Source of the DNA: Microbacterium dauci
GTDB taxonomy: Bacteria; Actinomycetota; Actinomycetes; Actinomycetales; Microbacteriaceae
NCBI RefSeq assembly: GCF_030065535.1
Contig: NZ_JASJND010000007.1
Span: forward strand, 186,001-250,000
Length of the DNA: 64,000 nt
Reading direction: 5' to 3'
Positions 33,846 through 46,277 of the stretch are shown in pieces. The translations under genes were made by a program, and so were the position numbers. The notes below the pieces were generated by a model that saw only the letters and a program-made list of their open reading frames with translations, did not search any database and was not told the origin of the DNA. The first letter of the stretch is position 1; each line of letters begins with the position of its first letter.

Positions 33846-36800
33846 ATGACCTACCCCCGATCTTCCGACTTCGGCCCCGCCGCCGATGCCGCCGTCGTGC
33901 CCAGTCCGCGGTTCCCCGACATCGAGCGGGACGTCCTCGGCTTCTGGGAGCAGGACGGCACGTTCGCCGAGTCCATCGCGCAGCGCGAGGGTGCCGACGA
34001 GTGGGTCTTCTACGACGGCCCGCCGTTCGCCAACGGCCTGCCCCACTATGGGCACCTCCTCACCGGCTACGCGAAGGACCTCTTCCCGCGCTTCCAGACG
34101 ATGCGCGGCAAGAAGGTCGATCGCGTCTTCGGGTGGGACACCCACGGGCTTCCCGCTGAGCTCGAGGCGATGAAGCAGCTCGGGATCACCGAGAAGAGCG
34201 AGATCGAAGACATGGGGATCGCCGCCTTCAATGCGAAGGCGCGCTTGTCGGTGCTCGAGTACACGCAGCAGTGGCAGGACTACGTCACCCGCCAGGCCCG
34301 CTGGGTCGACTTCGAGCGCGGCTACAAGACGCTCGACACCGGGTATATGGAGTCGGTCCTGTGGGCGTTCAAGGAGCTCTACGACAAGGACCTCGCGTAC
34401 GAGGGTCACCGCGTGCTGCCGTACTGCTGGCGCGACGAGACGCCGCTCAGCAACCACGAGCTGCGCATGGACGACGACGTCTACAAGATGCGGCAGGACC
34501 CGTCGGTGACGGTGACCTTCCCGCTCGTCGGTGCCAAGGCCGAGGCCCTCGGGCTCACCGCCGTGCGCGCGCTCGCGTGGACGACGACCCCGTGGACCCT
34601 TCCGACCAACCTCGCGCTCGCCGTCGGCCCCGACATCACGTACGCCGTGCTGCCCGGCGGTCCCGCAGGCGCATCCGACGTCCACGAGGACGCCGCCGAA
34701 GGCGAGTCGCACCGCTACCTGCTCGCCGCCGACCTGCTCGGGAACTACGCGAAGGACCTCGGTTACGCCTCGGCCGACGAGGCCCGCGAGGCCGTCGAGC
34801 GCACCGTCCAGGGTGCCGAGCTCGCGGACGTCTCGTACGACCGGCTGTTCGATTACTACGCGGATGCCGAGACGTGGGGCACGCAGCACGCGTGGCGCAT
34901 CCTCGTCGACGACTACGTGACGACCACCGACGGCACCGGCATCGTCCACCAGGCGCCCGCCTACGGTGAGGACGACCAGCGGATCACGGCCGCCGCCGGC
35001 ATCCCGCTCATCGTCAGCCTCGACGACGGCGGCAAGTTCCTGCCGCAGGTCACCGACGTCGCCGGCGAGCTGTGGCTCGACGCGAACCGGCCCCTCATCC
35101 GTCTGCTCAAGGCGGAGGGGCGCCTCGTGCGCGAGGCCAGCTACGAGCACTCGTACCCGCACTGCTGGCGCTGCCGGAACCCCCTCATCTACAAGGCGGT
35201 CTCGAGCTGGTTCGTGCGCGTCACGCAGATCAAGGACCGCCTCGTCGAGCTCAACGAGCAGATCACCTGGGCGCCCGAGAACGTCAAGCACGGGCAGTTC
35301 GGCAAGTGGCTCGAGGGTGCGCGCGACTGGTCGATCAGCCGCAACCGCTTCTGGGGATCGCCGATCCCGGTGTGGAAGAGCGACGACCCCGAGTACCCGC
35401 GCGTCGACGTCTACGGCTCGCTCGCCGACCTCGAGCGCGACTTCGGTCGCCTGCCCGTGAACGAGGCGGGTGAGGTCGACCTGCACCGCCCGTTCATCGA
35501 CGACCTCACGCGCCCGAACCCCGACGACCCGACCGGGCAGTCGACGATGCGGCGCATCGAAGACGTCTTCGACGTCTGGTTCGACTCGGGCTCGATGCCG
35601 TACGCGCAGGTGCACTACCCGTTCGAGAACCGCGACTGGTTCGACGAGCACGCGCCGGCCGACTTCATCGTCGAGTACATCGGGCAGACCCGCGGCTGGT
35701 TCTACGTCATGCACGTGCTCTCGGGCGCACTGTTCGATCGTCCGGCGTTCGCCGGCGTCGCGTGCCACGGCATCGTGCTCGGCAGCGACGGGCAGAAGAT
35801 GTCGAAGTCGCTGCGGAACTACCCCGACGTGAGCGAGGTCTTCGACCGCGACGGCTCCGACGCCATGCGGTGGTTCCTCATGAGCTCTTCCGTGCTGCGC
35901 GGCGGCAACCTCGTCGTCACCGAGGAGGGGATCCGCGCCGGCGTGCGCGAGTTCCTGTTGCCGCTGTGGAACGCGTGGTACTTCTTCACCACGTACGCGA
36001 ACGCGGCGGGCGGCCCCGAGGGCACCGGCTACGAGGCCACCTGGCGTACCGATTCGACGAACGTGCTCGACCGCCACATCCTCGCGCTCACCGGCGACCT
36101 CGTGCGTGGGGTCGCGGCCGACCTCGAGGCGCTCGATTCGACGATGGCCGCGGCGAAGCTCCGCGACTTCGCTGAGGCGCTCACGAATTGGTACATCCGT
36201 CGCTCACGCGACCGGTTCTGGGTGGGCGTGGATGCCGCCGACCCGGCATCCACCGAGGCGTTCGACACCCTCTACACGGTGCTCGAGACGCTCACTCGCG
36301 TCGCAGCGCCGCTCATTCCGCTCGCGTCGGAGCGCGTGTGGCAGGGGCTCACCGGCGGCCGCAGCGTGCACCTGACGGACTGGCCGGATGCCGACCTCTA
36401 CGCCCCGGCATCCGACATCCGCACCGCGATGGACACCGTCCGCGAGGTGTCGTCGGTCGCCAACGCGCTCCGCAAGAAGGAAGGCAAGCGCGTACGCCTG
36501 CCGCTCGCGCAGCTCACGGTCGCGGTGCCGGATGCCGCGTCGCTGGCGCAGTTCGAAGACATCGTGCGTGACGAACTCAACGTCAAGGCCGTCGAACTCG
36601 TGGCCCTCACCGACGGGCTCGCCGAGCAGTACGGCATCAGCCAGCGGCTCGCGGTCAACGCGCGTGCCGCCGGCCCGCGCCTCGGCAAGCAGGTGCAGCA
36701 CGTCATCAAGGGCGCGAAGGCCGGTCTCTGGACGGAGGAGGACGGCGTGGTCGTCGTCGACGGCATCGCGCTCGAGGTGGGGGAGTACGACCTGACCCTC

Positions 36801-37217
36801 GAGGCGGGCGGTGTGGCCGAGGGCACCGCGATCGCGCTCCTTCCGGCAGGTGGCTTCGTGCTGCTCGACACCACGACGACGCCCGAGCTCGAGGCCGAGG
36901 GCCTCGCGCGCGACGTCATCCGCGCCGTGCAAGACGCCCGCAAGGCCGCCGGCTTCGAGGTCAGCGACCGCATCGCGCTGCAGCTGACGTTCGCCGACAC
37001 GGCGGACGGCGAGGCCGTGGCATCCGCGTTCGAGATCGCCGCCGTCGCGGGTGAGACCCTCGCGGAAGCCGCACTCGTGCAGGTGGTCGGCGGGGACGTG
37101 CTCCTCGGCGAGGCGCTGCGCTCGACGCCGGAGTTCACCACGACGGTCGACGCCGGAACCTATGCCAACGCGGGCGCGCTCACCATCGGTGTGCGCCGGA
37201 TCGGAGCGACCTCGTGA
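33846..37217 (+). CDS. ileS: Isoleucyl-tRNA synthetase
   Basis: A class Ia synthetase of 1123 residues that charges tRNA-Ile and edits valine. The HIGH variant is PHYGH (67-70), KMSKS is in [11 protein letters not shown] near residue 650, and the CP1 editing domain lies between. The length and long C-terminal domain fit the eukaryotic-like (type 2) IleRS of actinobacteria, a class often less sensitive to mupirocin (inference). Expression is controlled by the T-box ahead of it. Its TGA overlaps the GTG of folC. Confidence 0.97.
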   Translation: MTYPRSSDFGPAADAAVVPSPRFPDIERDVLGFWEQDGTFAESIAQREGADEWVFYDGPPFANGLPHYGHLLTGYAKDLFPRFQTMRGKKVDRVFGWDTHGLPAELEAMKQLGITEKSEIEDMGIAAFNAKARLSVLEYTQQWQDYVTRQARWVDFERGYKTLDTGYMESVLWAFKELYDKDLAYEGHRVLPYCWRDETPLSNHELRMDDDVYKMRQDPSVTVTFPLVGAKAEALGLTAVRALAWTTTPWTLPTNLALAVGPDITYAVLPGGPAGASDVHEDAAEGESHRYLLAADLLGNYAKDLGYASADEAREAVERTVQGAELADVSYDRLFDYYADAETWGTQHAWRILVDDYVTTTDGTGIVHQAPAYGEDDQRITAAAGIPLIVSLDDGGKFLPQVTDVAGELWLDANRPLIRLLKAEGRLVREASYEHSYPHCWRCRNPLIYKAVSSWFVRVTQIKDRLVELNEQITWAPENVKHGQFGKWLEGARDWSISRNRFWGSPIPVWKSDDPEYPRVDVYGSLADLERDFGRLPVNEAGEVDLHRPFIDDLTRPNPDDPTGQSTMRRIEDVFDVWFDSGSMPYAQVHYPFENRDWFDEHAPADFIVEYIGQTRGWFYVMHVLSGALFDRPAFAGVACHGIVLGSDGQKMSKSLRNYPDVSEVFDRDGSDAMRWFLMSSSVLRGGNLVVTEEGIRAGVREFLLPLWNAWYFFTTYANAAGGPEGTGYEATWRTDSTNVLDRHILALTGDLVRGVAADLEALDSTMAAAKLRDFAEALTNWYIRRSRDRFWVGVDAADPASTEAFDTLYTVLETLTRVAAPLIPLASERVWQGLTGGRSVHLTDWPDADLYAPASDIRTAMDTVREVSSVANALRKKEGKRVRLPLAQLTVAVPDAASLAQFEDIVRDELNVKAVELVALTDGLAEQYGISQRLAVNARAAGPRLGKQVQHVIKGAKAGLWTEEDGVVVVDGIALEVGEYDLTLEAGGVAEGTAIALLPAGGFVLLDTTTTPELEAEGLARDVIRAVQDARKAAGFEVSDRIALQLTFADTADGEAVASAFEIAAVAGETLAEAALVQVVGGDVLLGEALRSTPEFTTTVDAGTYANAGALTIGVRRIGATS

Positions 37218-38566
37218 GCGACCGGAAGCGGGCGGATGCCGTCTACGCGGCGCTCCTCGAGCGGCAGGGCGAGCGCTGGGTGGAGCCGCGCGTCGAGCGC
37301 ACCCGACGGGTGCTCGAACTGCTCGACGACCCGCAGCGCACCTACCGCGTGGTGCACGTGACGGGCACCAACGGCAAGACGTCGACGAGTCGGATCGCAG
37401 AGTCGATCATCCGCGCACACGGCCTGCGGACCGGGCTCTTCACGAGCCCGCACCTGGAGCGCTTCACCGAGCGGGTCATGATCGACGGTGAGCCCATCGC
37501 CGACGGCGCGATCGCCGACGCGTGGGACGAGATCGCTCCGATCGTCGGACTCGTCGACGCAGAGCTCGAGCTGCAGGACGAGGCACCGTTGACGTTCTTC
37601 GAGCTTCTCACCGTGCTCGCGTTCGTCGCGTTCGCCGACGCGCCCGTCGACGTCGCGGTGATCGAGGTCGGTATGGGCGGCGCATGGGACTCGACGAACA
37701 CCGCCGACGGTGACGTCGCCGTGTTCGCGCCGATCGACATCGACCACGCCGACCGCCTCGGCGACACGATCGCCGACATCGCGGCGGTCAAGGCCGGGAT
37801 CATCAAGCAGGGCGCAGCCGTCGTTTCCGCGTCGCAGGATGCCGCGGCCGTCGCCGTCCTCACCGAGGGTGCGCGCCGCGCCGAGGCGACGATCGCCTTC
37901 GACGGCGAGCAGTTCGGCCTCCTCGAGCAGAAGCTCGCGGTCGGCGGCCAGCTCATCACCGTGCGCGGCCTCGCCGGTACGTACCCGGAGCTGTACCTGC
38001 CGCTCTATGGCGCGCACCAGGGGCACAATGCGGCGCTCGCGATCGCCGCGGTCGAATCGCTCATCGGCGGCGCGACCCAGGCGCTCGCGGAGGACGTCCT
38101 CGCCGACGGTCTCGCGAACGCGACGTCGCCGGGTCGCCTGCAGCTCGTCGGCATCGCGCCGACGGTGCTCGTCGACAGCGCACACAACCCGCACGGCGCG
38201 AAGGCCCTCGTCACCGCGCTCGGTGACTCGTTCGACTTCGACGAGTGGGGCATGGTCCTCGGCGCCTTCGGTGACAAGGACGTGGCCGGCATCGTCGGTG
38301 CCCTCGCGCCGTCCGCCGCGCACGTGTTCGCGACCGCGCCGGAGTCCGATCGGGCCGCCGAGCCCGATACCGTCGCCGATTTCGCCGAGGAACTCGGCGC
38401 GTCGGTGACGGTCCATCACGACCTCACGGACGCCGCCGAAGCGGCGCGCGCCTGGGCTGCGGCGTCCGATCGTCGTGCCGTCGTCATCGCGGGGAGTGTC
38501 GTCCTCGCGGGGGAGGCCGTCGCGCTGTCGGCTGCAGAGGACTGGAAAGCGGGGTACGCCTCGTGA
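37214..38566 (+). CDS. folC: Folylpolyglutamate synthase/dihydrofolate synthase
   Basis: A 450-residue Mur-ligase-like enzyme that adds glutamate to dihydropteroate and folates. Seen: the P-loop [10 protein letters not shown], the Ser-rich [11 protein letters not shown], the [12 protein letters not shown] signature, and SAHNPHG in the C-terminal domain. The GTG start overlaps ileS (GTGA). A GTG-started DUF4233 gene overlaps its stop, so the three are one transcription unit. Confidence 0.95.
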   Translation: MSDRKRADAVYAALLERQGERWVEPRVERTRRVLELLDDPQRTYRVVHVTGTNGKTSTSRIAESIIRAHGLRTGLFTSPHLERFTERVMIDGEPIADGAIADAWDEIAPIVGLVDAELELQDEAPLTFFELLTVLAFVAFADAPVDVAVIEVGMGGAWDSTNTADGDVAVFAPIDIDHADRLGDTIADIAAVKAGIIKQGAAVVSASQDAAAVAVLTEGARRAEATIAFDGEQFGLLEQKLAVGGQLITVRGLAGTYPELYLPLYGAHQGHNAALAIAAVESLIGGATQALAEDVLADGLANATSPGRLQLVGIAPTVLVDSAHNPHGAKALVTALGDSFDFDEWGMVLGAFGDKDVAGIVGALAPSAAHVFATAPESDRAAEPDTVADFAEELGASVTVHHDLTDAAEAARAWAAASDRRAVVIAGSVVLAGEAVALSAAEDWKAGYAS

Positions 38567-38955
38567 GTCCGCGCGTGCGTCGGCACCGCGGTGCGCAGGA
38601 GTCCCTGCTGTCGGTCGTCCTCATCTCCGAATCGCTGGTGGTCTTCCTCGGCGGACTGGTCGTCTTCGGCCTGCGCGTGCTGCCGGGCGGCATCGCCGAT
38701 TGGTGGGCGATCGTGGCCGGTAGCGTGCTCGCCGTCGTGACGGTCGCCCTCGCCGGGCTCGTCCGGCACCGCTGGGCCGTCATCGCCGGCGCCGTGCTGC
38801 AGGGGGTCATCGCACTGGCCGCGTTCCTCGTGCCCGCGCTGCTAATCGCGGCCGTGGTTTTCGGCGCGATGTATGTGTATGCCACCATCAAGGGCGGTGC
38901 GCTCGACGAGCGCAACGCAACGCTCGCCGCGCAGGCGGAAACGAACGGAGACTGA
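38563..38955 (+). CDS. DUF4233 membrane protein
   Basis: A 130-residue protein with four predicted membrane helices (SLLSVVLISESLVVFLGGLV; WWAIVAGSVLAVVTVALAGL; WAVIAGAVLQGVIALAAFLV; LLIAAVVFGAMYVYATIKG). It matches the actinobacterial DUF4233 family, which is regularly found between folC and ndk. Function unknown. It is translationally coupled to folC by GTGA. Confidence 0.85.
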   Translation: MSPRVRRHRGAQESLLSVVLISESLVVFLGGLVVFGLRVLPGGIADWWAIVAGSVLAVVTVALAGLVRHRWAVIAGAVLQGVIALAAFLVPALLIAAVVFGAMYVYATIKGGALDERNATLAAQAETNGD

Positions 38956-38956
38956 C

Positions 38957-39373
38957 ATGGCCACCGAACAGACCCTTGTCCTCGTCAAGCCCGACGGCGT
39001 CGCCCGCGGCCTGACCGGCGCGATCCTCGCCCGCATCGAGGCGAAGGGCTACGCGCTCGTCGACATCCGCCTCGTCGAGCCCGAGCGTGCGCTGCTGGAG
39101 CAGCACTACGCCGAGCACGAGGGCAAGCCCTTCTACGAGCCGCTGCTCGACTTCATGATGTCGGGCCCGTCGGTCGCGATCCGTCTCGCTGGCAACCGCG
39201 TCATCGAGGGCTTCCGCTCGCTGGCCGGCACGACCGACCCGACGACGGCAGCTCCCGGCACCATTCGCGGCGACTTCGGCCGTGACTGGGGCCTCGCCGT
39301 GCAGCAGAACCTCGTCCACGGCAGCGACAGCCCCGAGTCCGCCGCCCGCGAGCTCGGCATCTGGTTCGACTGA
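38957..39373 (+). CDS. ndk: Nucleoside-diphosphate kinase
   Basis: A 138-residue enzyme that moves the gamma phosphate from ATP to nucleoside diphosphates through a phosphohistidine. Seen: the N-terminal TLVLVKPDGVARGL and the active-site His in NLVHGSDSPESA. Normal length. GGAG lies eight bases before ATG. It ends the ileS-folC-DUF4233-ndk group. Confidence 0.97.
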   Translation: MATEQTLVLVKPDGVARGLTGAILARIEAKGYALVDIRLVEPERALLEQHYAEHEGKPFYEPLLDFMMSGPSVAIRLAGNRVIEGFRSLAGTTDPTTAAPGTIRGDFGRDWGLAVQQNLVHGSDSPESAARELGIWFD

Positions 39374-39383
39374 CCCGCACCTT

Positions 39384-39418
39384 CGAAGCGCCCGCGTCCC
39401 CTGGGACCGGGCGCTTCG
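39384..39418. terminator. Bidirectional terminator between ndk and the VKOR gene
   Basis: CGAAGCGCCCG (39384-39394) pairs perfectly with CGGGCGCTTCG (39408-39418) around a 13-base loop, between two convergent genes. Confidence 0.75.
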
Positions 39419-39432
39419 TCGTTCTCAGGGGA

Positions 39433-40032
39433 TCAGAACTCGGCGATCCAGTTCAGGTGGAGCTGCGCGATGAGTCCGACGACGGCGAGCCCGCCGATCG
39501 CCATCAGCGGCACCCATGCCATCAGTCGATCCGCCGCGGCTTGCACCCGCTCCGGGACAGGGATCGCGCCGATCCGGAGCAAGTGCACGGCGACGGCGAA
39601 GAACGTGGGGAATGTCACAGCCCACGTGACCATGCACCACGGGCAGAGCGTGCCGAGGACGAACACACTCTGCGAGATCAGCCAGATCACGAATGCGAAG
39701 GCGCCGGTGATCCCGAGGCCGAACAGCAGCCAGAACCAGCGGGCGAACCGCGCACCGGCGAGGAGCGCGACACCGACGACGACGGGCGCCATCCAGCCGG
39801 TGAGCCCGAGGATCGGGTTCGGGAAGCCGAACACCGAGCCTTGCCACGACTGCAGGTTGGCCCCGCACTGCACGAGCAGGCTGATGTCGCACGCGGCCGT
39901 CGCGTTCGGATCGGCGAGGAGCTTCATCCGCTCCATCGTCAGCGCGAAGGCGGCGATCCATCCGATGACACCGGCGATGATCAACCAGACGGCGAACGCA
40001 GTGGGGCGGGGCGTGGTCGTCCGGGCGGTCAT
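39433..40032 (-). CDS. Vitamin K epoxide reductase (VKOR) family membrane protein
   Basis: A 199-residue protein with five membrane helices. Bacterial VKOR homologues reoxidise DsbA-like proteins using quinones. The redox pair CPWC is seen in GTLCPWCMVTW, and the loop pair in CDISLLVQCG with the conserved Ser nearby (SWQGSVFGFPNPILGL). No thioredoxin domain is fused. -10 GATAAT (40040-40045) lies seven bases before ATG. It shares an upstream region with rne. Confidence 0.93.
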   Translation of the reverse strand: MTARTTTPRPTAFAVWLIIAGVIGWIAAFALTMERMKLLADPNATAACDISLLVQCGANLQSWQGSVFGFPNPILGLTGWMAPVVVGVALLAGARFARWFWLLFGLGITGAFAFVIWLISQSVFVLGTLCPWCMVTWAVTFPTFFAVAVHLLRIGAIPVPERVQAAADRLMAWVPLMAIGGLAVVGLIAQLHLNWIAEF

Positions 40033-40122
40033 GCGGCCGATTATCGCACCGGCTTCGTATGCCCGGGCTGGGCTCGGAGCCGTGCAAAACGACCGCGGTC
40101 ACGGTTTCCGCGCGGTTAGTGA

Positions 40123-40330
40123 GATACTGGTGGTCGACGTCCCCGCGGCCGCGCCGCCCGGATGTCACCCAGAAGACTTCGGGCGATGACCGCCCAAGCA
40201 GCATCACCCGCGCAGAGAGCGGTGATCGACTGCAGACCGAGTGAGTTCGCGGCCCGTCCTGCATACGGGACGGCGCCGCCAGAGAACGTCCGGACGGCCC
40301 GCGGAGCCGTCCGCTAGGAGTAAGCCAGTG
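40123..40330 (+). promoter_or_regulatory. Promoter and long leader of the RNase E/G gene
   Basis: A -10 GATACT at 40123-40128 implies a leader of about 195 bases. It is GC-rich and can fold: CCCGTCC with GGACGG around 40253-40275, and a perfect hairpin CGGACGGC (40291-40298) with GCCGTCCG (40306-40313) ending two bases before TAGGAG, the Shine-Dalgarno. RNase E genes elsewhere are autoregulated through their leader; here this is inference. Confidence 0.5.
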
Positions 40331-42733
40331 ATGGCCGATGAGCACAACGAAGCAGCCCCTCTCGATGAGCCGGATGCGCCGCTGACCGACACCGAGGTGT
40401 CCACGACGGCCGACGTCCCGACCGAAGAAGCTCCCGCGTCCGACGCGTCGGTGACGGATGCCGCCGAGGCCGAGGGCACTCCCACCGACGCACCCGCCGA
40501 TGCCGAAGCAGCCGACGAGGCTCCCGCCGGGGCGGCGCCCGCCGACGAGGCATCCGCTCCCGCATCCGACGACGCCCCCGCAGCAGACACCCCGGCAGCA
40601 GACGCTCCGGTCGAGGTCGCCGAAACGGCCGAGCCCGCAACCGAAGCCGAGCCCACAACCCAAGCCGAGCCCGCTCCGCTCACCGCCGCGAGCTTGGGCC
40701 TGCTGCCCGAGGCGTTCGTGTCGGCCGTGTCGACCGCCCTGCACTTCTACGCGCCCGAGATCGTCGCGCTGCCCGCTCGTCCGGGTGACGACCGCGATGA
40801 CCGTGACGATCAGCCCGCCGAGGGTTCGTCGAGCTCGCGCCGGCGCAACCGCCGCCGCGGTGGCGGTGGGGCAGCGGAGTCCGGCGACGAGCCGGCGCCG
40901 CGCCGCCGCGCGGTCGAGGTCATCACCGAGCCGCAGCGCATCAAGGGTTCGACCCGTCTCGAGGCGAAGAAGCAGCGTCGCCGCGACGGTCGCGAGGCCG
41001 GTCGCCGCCGTGCGGTGGTGACCGAGGCCGAGTTCCTCGCGCGCCGCGAGGCCGTCGACCGTGACATGATCGTCCGCTCGAAGAACGGTCGCATCCAGAT
41101 CGCCGTGCTCGAAGACAACGTCCTCGTCGAGCACTACGTCGCGCGCAACCAGGACGCGTCGCTGATCGGCAACGTGTACCTCGGTCGCGTCCAGAACGTG
41201 CTGCCCTCGATGGAGGCCGCCTTCGTCGACATCGGCCGCGGCCGCAACGCCGTGCTGTACTCCGGCGAAGTCGATTGGGACGCCGTCGAGACCGGCAACC
41301 AGCCGCGTCGCATCGAGCTTGCCCTCAAGAGCGGCGACCGCGTGCTCGTGCAGGTCACGAAGGACCCGGTCGGACACAAGGGTGCCCGCCTGACGAGCCA
41401 GATCTCGCTCCCGGGCCGGTACCTCGTGTACGTCCCCGGCGGTGCCATGAACGGCATCTCCCGCAAGCTCCCCGACACCGAGCGCGCGCGCCTGAAGAAG
41501 ATCCTCAAGGAGGTGCTGCCCGAGTCGTCGGGTGTCATCGTCCGCACCGCGGCCGAGGGCGCGACCGAGGAGCAGCTGACGCGCGACGTCCAGCGCCTCA
41601 CCTCGCAGTGGGAGCACATCAGCGCGCAGTCGCAGTCCGGCCAGGCGCCCGCGCTCCTGCACTCCGAGCCCGACCTCCTGGTCAAGATCGTCCGCGACGT
41701 CTTCAACGAGGACTTCCGCAAGATGCTCATCCAGGGCGAGGAAGCGCACCAGACGATCACGTCGTACCTGACCGGGGTCGCCCCCGATCTGCTCGAGCGC
41801 ATCGAGAAGTACGAGGGTGACCACGACCCGTTCGACGAGTTCCGGGTCACCGAGCAGATCGAGAAGGCGCTCGACCGCAAGGTCTGGCTGCCGTCCGGTG
41901 GTTCGCTCGTGATCGACCGCACCGAGGCGATGACGGTCGTCGACGTCAACACCGGCAAGTTCGTCGGCACCGGCGGCAACCTCGAAGAGACCGTCACCAA
42001 GAACAACCTCGAGGCGGCCGAGGAGATCGTCCGTCAGCTGCGCCTGCGCGACATCGGCGGCATCATCGTCGTCGACTTCATCGACATGGTCCTCGAGTCC
42101 AACCGCGACCTCGTGCTGCGACGCCTCGTCGAGTGCCTCAGCCGTGACCGGACGAAGCACCAGGTCGCCGAGGTCACGTCGCTCGGCCTCGTGCAGATGA
42201 CCCGCAAGAAGCTCGGTCTCGGGCTGCTCGAGACCTTCAGCGAGGCGTGCGACGTCTGCGCCGGCCGTGGCGTCATCGTGCACCACGACCCCGTTGTGAA
42301 GCACCGTGCGGGCGGCAACGGCGGCGGTGGGTCGAACAACAACCGTCGCTCGCGCGGCGGCAACAACAACGGTGGCGGCGGCAACGGCGGTGGCAGCGGC
42401 CAGAGCGCTGCGCCGACGACCGGCACCCACGTCATCACCGAGGGTGTGAAGTCGGCGCTCGCCCAGATCGCGGCATCCACGATTCACCCGCTCGAAGAGG
42501 CGCCTGCCGAGCAGCCGAGCGGTGTCGTCGCAGCGCCCGAGCGTGCGGAGCGTCCCAAGCGTCCCCGCAAGAAGCGAGCGGATGCCGCGCCGAAGAGCGA
42601 CGCGGATCGCATGCTCGACTCCGTGCTCGACGCGCTCCCCGAGCCGAAGGCGCCGGGTCAGGGCCGCGGACGCCGTCGTGTGACGACCGCTGCGCTCACC
42701 GGCACCCCGGTCGCCACCTCTGACGGGGAGTGA
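40331..42733 (+). CDS. rne: Ribonuclease E/G family endoribonuclease
   Basis: An 800-residue RNase. An acidic Ala/Glu/Asp/Pro-rich N-terminal region (1-130) precedes an Arg-rich segment, then the S1 RNA-binding domain (IGNVYLGRVQNVLPSMEAAFVDIG), the DNase I-like catalytic domain with the metal-binding aspartates in VVDVNTG and IVVDFIDM, and the zinc-link CDVCAGRG. A Gly/Asn-rich insert and a basic tail follow. It processes rRNA and degrades mRNA. AGGAG lies ten bases before ATG 40331; GTG 40328 is an alternative start. Confidence 0.95.
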   Translation: MADEHNEAAPLDEPDAPLTDTEVSTTADVPTEEAPASDASVTDAAEAEGTPTDAPADAEAADEAPAGAAPADEASAPASDDAPAADTPAADAPVEVAETAEPATEAEPTTQAEPAPLTAASLGLLPEAFVSAVSTALHFYAPEIVALPARPGDDRDDRDDQPAEGSSSSRRRNRRRGGGGAAESGDEPAPRRRAVEVITEPQRIKGSTRLEAKKQRRRDGREAGRRRAVVTEAEFLARREAVDRDMIVRSKNGRIQIAVLEDNVLVEHYVARNQDASLIGNVYLGRVQNVLPSMEAAFVDIGRGRNAVLYSGEVDWDAVETGNQPRRIELALKSGDRVLVQVTKDPVGHKGARLTSQISLPGRYLVYVPGGAMNGISRKLPDTERARLKKILKEVLPESSGVIVRTAAEGATEEQLTRDVQRLTSQWEHISAQSQSGQAPALLHSEPDLLVKIVRDVFNEDFRKMLIQGEEAHQTITSYLTGVAPDLLERIEKYEGDHDPFDEFRVTEQIEKALDRKVWLPSGGSLVIDRTEAMTVVDVNTGKFVGTGGNLEETVTKNNLEAAEEIVRQLRLRDIGGIIVVDFIDMVLESNRDLVLRRLVECLSRDRTKHQVAEVTSLGLVQMTRKKLGLGLLETFSEACDVCAGRGVIVHHDPVVKHRAGGNGGGGSNNNRRSRGGNNNGGGGNGGGSGQSAAPTTGTHVITEGVKSALAQIAASTIHPLEEAPAEQPSGVVAAPERAERPKRPRKKRADAAPKSDADRMLDSVLDALPEPKAPGQGRGRRRVTTAALTGTPVATSDGE

Positions 42734-42742
42734 CCGCCGAGG

Positions 42743-43015
42743 TCACCGTCCGCGACGCTCGCGGGCGGTGACGCGCAAGCCCGACGCGATCAACCGGCGC
42801 ACGAGTTCGTGCCCCGTGACGCGTTCCGCACCGCCCGCGACGAGGCGTTCGACCGCCTCGTCGGGGACGTCGTAGTGATCGCGGTCGAACGCGCGTTGTG
42901 GGATGCCGTGCGCGGCGGCGAAGACATGGAGTTCGTCGAGGTCGTGGTCCGAGACGAGATGCGCCCAGAGGCGCCCGTGCGCGGGCCACATCGCGGTGTC
43001 GACGAGGATGGCCAT
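42743..43015 (-). CDS. DUF4031 domain-containing protein
   Basis: A 90-residue protein beginning [20 protein letters not shown] and containing FDRDHYDVP, which match the DUF4031 family. Its function is unknown. ATG 43015 lies six bases after TATGAT (43022-43027), indicating a leaderless mRNA. It is convergent with rne. Confidence 0.82.
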   Translation of the reverse strand: MAILVDTAMWPAHGRLWAHLVSDHDLDELHVFAAAHGIPQRAFDRDHYDVPDEAVERLVAGGAERVTGHELVRRLIASGLRVTARERRGR

Positions 43016-43076
43016 CCCGCGATCATAGGCTCGCCGTGCGGGGGAGCGGGTCGCCGCGACTCGCGGGTCAGCGCTT

Positions 43077-43227
43077 TTGCCTCCGCCCGGAGGATCGGGT
43101 ATTCTGGACCCTTGGTGCGTCACGTGTCGCAGGCCTATGGCGACGCAGAGCCTCGCTTCCGCACCAGGACTTCCCAGTCTCATCAGAGCCCGGAGCCCAG
43201 CGCTCCACAGAAGAAACAAGGTGTGAA
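43077..43227 (+). promoter_or_regulatory. rplU promoter and structured leader
   Basis: The promoter is well formed: -35 TTGCCT (43077-43082), 17-bp spacer, -10 TATTCT (43100-43105). The leader of about 115 bases starts with GGTGCG (43114-43119), which can pair with CGCACC (43160-43165). An AAGG element then precedes the GTG start. It may be an autoregulatory L21 leader, but it does not obviously match a leader type I know. Confidence 0.6.
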
Positions 43228-43536
43228 GTGGTTTACGCAGTTGTGCGCGCCGGTGGCCGTCAGGAAAAGGTCGAGGTCGGCACGGTCGTCGTTCTCGACC
43301 GTCAGGCGGCGAAGGTCGGCGACAAGATCGAGCTGCCCGCCGTCCTGTTCGTCGACGGTGACGCCGTGACGACCGACGCCGACAAGCTCGCGAAGGTCAA
43401 GGTCACCGCCGAGGTCCTCGGCGAGGAGCGCGGCCCGAAGATCATCATCCAGAAGTTCAAGAACAAGACCGGTTACAAGAAGCGCCAGGGCCACCGTCAG
43501 GACCTCACGCGCGTCAAGATCACCGGCATCAAGTAA
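43228..43536 (+). CDS. rplU: 50S ribosomal protein L21
   Basis: A 102-residue large-subunit protein that contacts 23S rRNA and L20. Seen: [18 protein letters not shown] and the C-terminal [14 protein letters not shown], both typical. The GTG start at 43228 gives the standard length. It forms an operon with rpmA 17 bases downstream. Confidence 0.97.
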   Translation: MVYAVVRAGGRQEKVEVGTVVVLDRQAAKVGDKIELPAVLFVDGDAVTTDADKLAKVKVTAEVLGEERGPKIIIQKFKNKTGYKKRQGHRQDLTRVKITGIK

Positions 43537-43553
43537 GCCAGGAGGCACGAGAG

Positions 43554-43811
43554 ATGGCACACAAAAAGGGCGCAAGCTCCACCCGTAACGGTCGTGACTC
43601 CAACGCACAGCGCCTCGGCGTGAAGCGCTTCGGTGGTCAGAAGGTCCTCGCCGGCGAGATCATCGTCCGCCAGCGCGGCACGCACTTCCACCCCGGCGCG
43701 AACGTCGGCCGCGGTGGCGACGACACGCTGTTCGCCCTCGAGGCCGGCGCAGTCGAGTTCGGCACGAAGGGCGGCCGCAAGGTCGTCAACATCGTCTCGG
43801 TCGCCGAGTAA
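43554..43811 (+). CDS. rpmA: 50S ribosomal protein L27
   Basis: An 85-residue protein whose N-terminus ([16 protein letters not shown]) reaches the peptidyl-transferase centre. [19 protein letters not shown] fits the family. AGGAGG lies upstream of ATG. There is no N-terminal extension needing processing of the Firmicute type. Confidence 0.98.
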   Translation: MAHKKGASSTRNGRDSNAQRLGVKRFGGQKVLAGEIIVRQRGTHFHPGANVGRGGDDTLFALEAGAVEFGTKGGRKVVNIVSVAE

Positions 43812-46237
<2,426 letters not shown>

Positions 46238-46277
46238 CCCCGGACCCGCGGCATCCGCCCCGCTCTAGACTGGCGGG

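Noticed and set aside
39425..42487. Very long minus-strand open frame (about 1020 codons) across rne and the VKOR gene
   Set aside because: It is the antisense of the RNase E gene; high GC removes stop codons in this frame. The product has no known motifs and the + strand frame is clearly RNase E.
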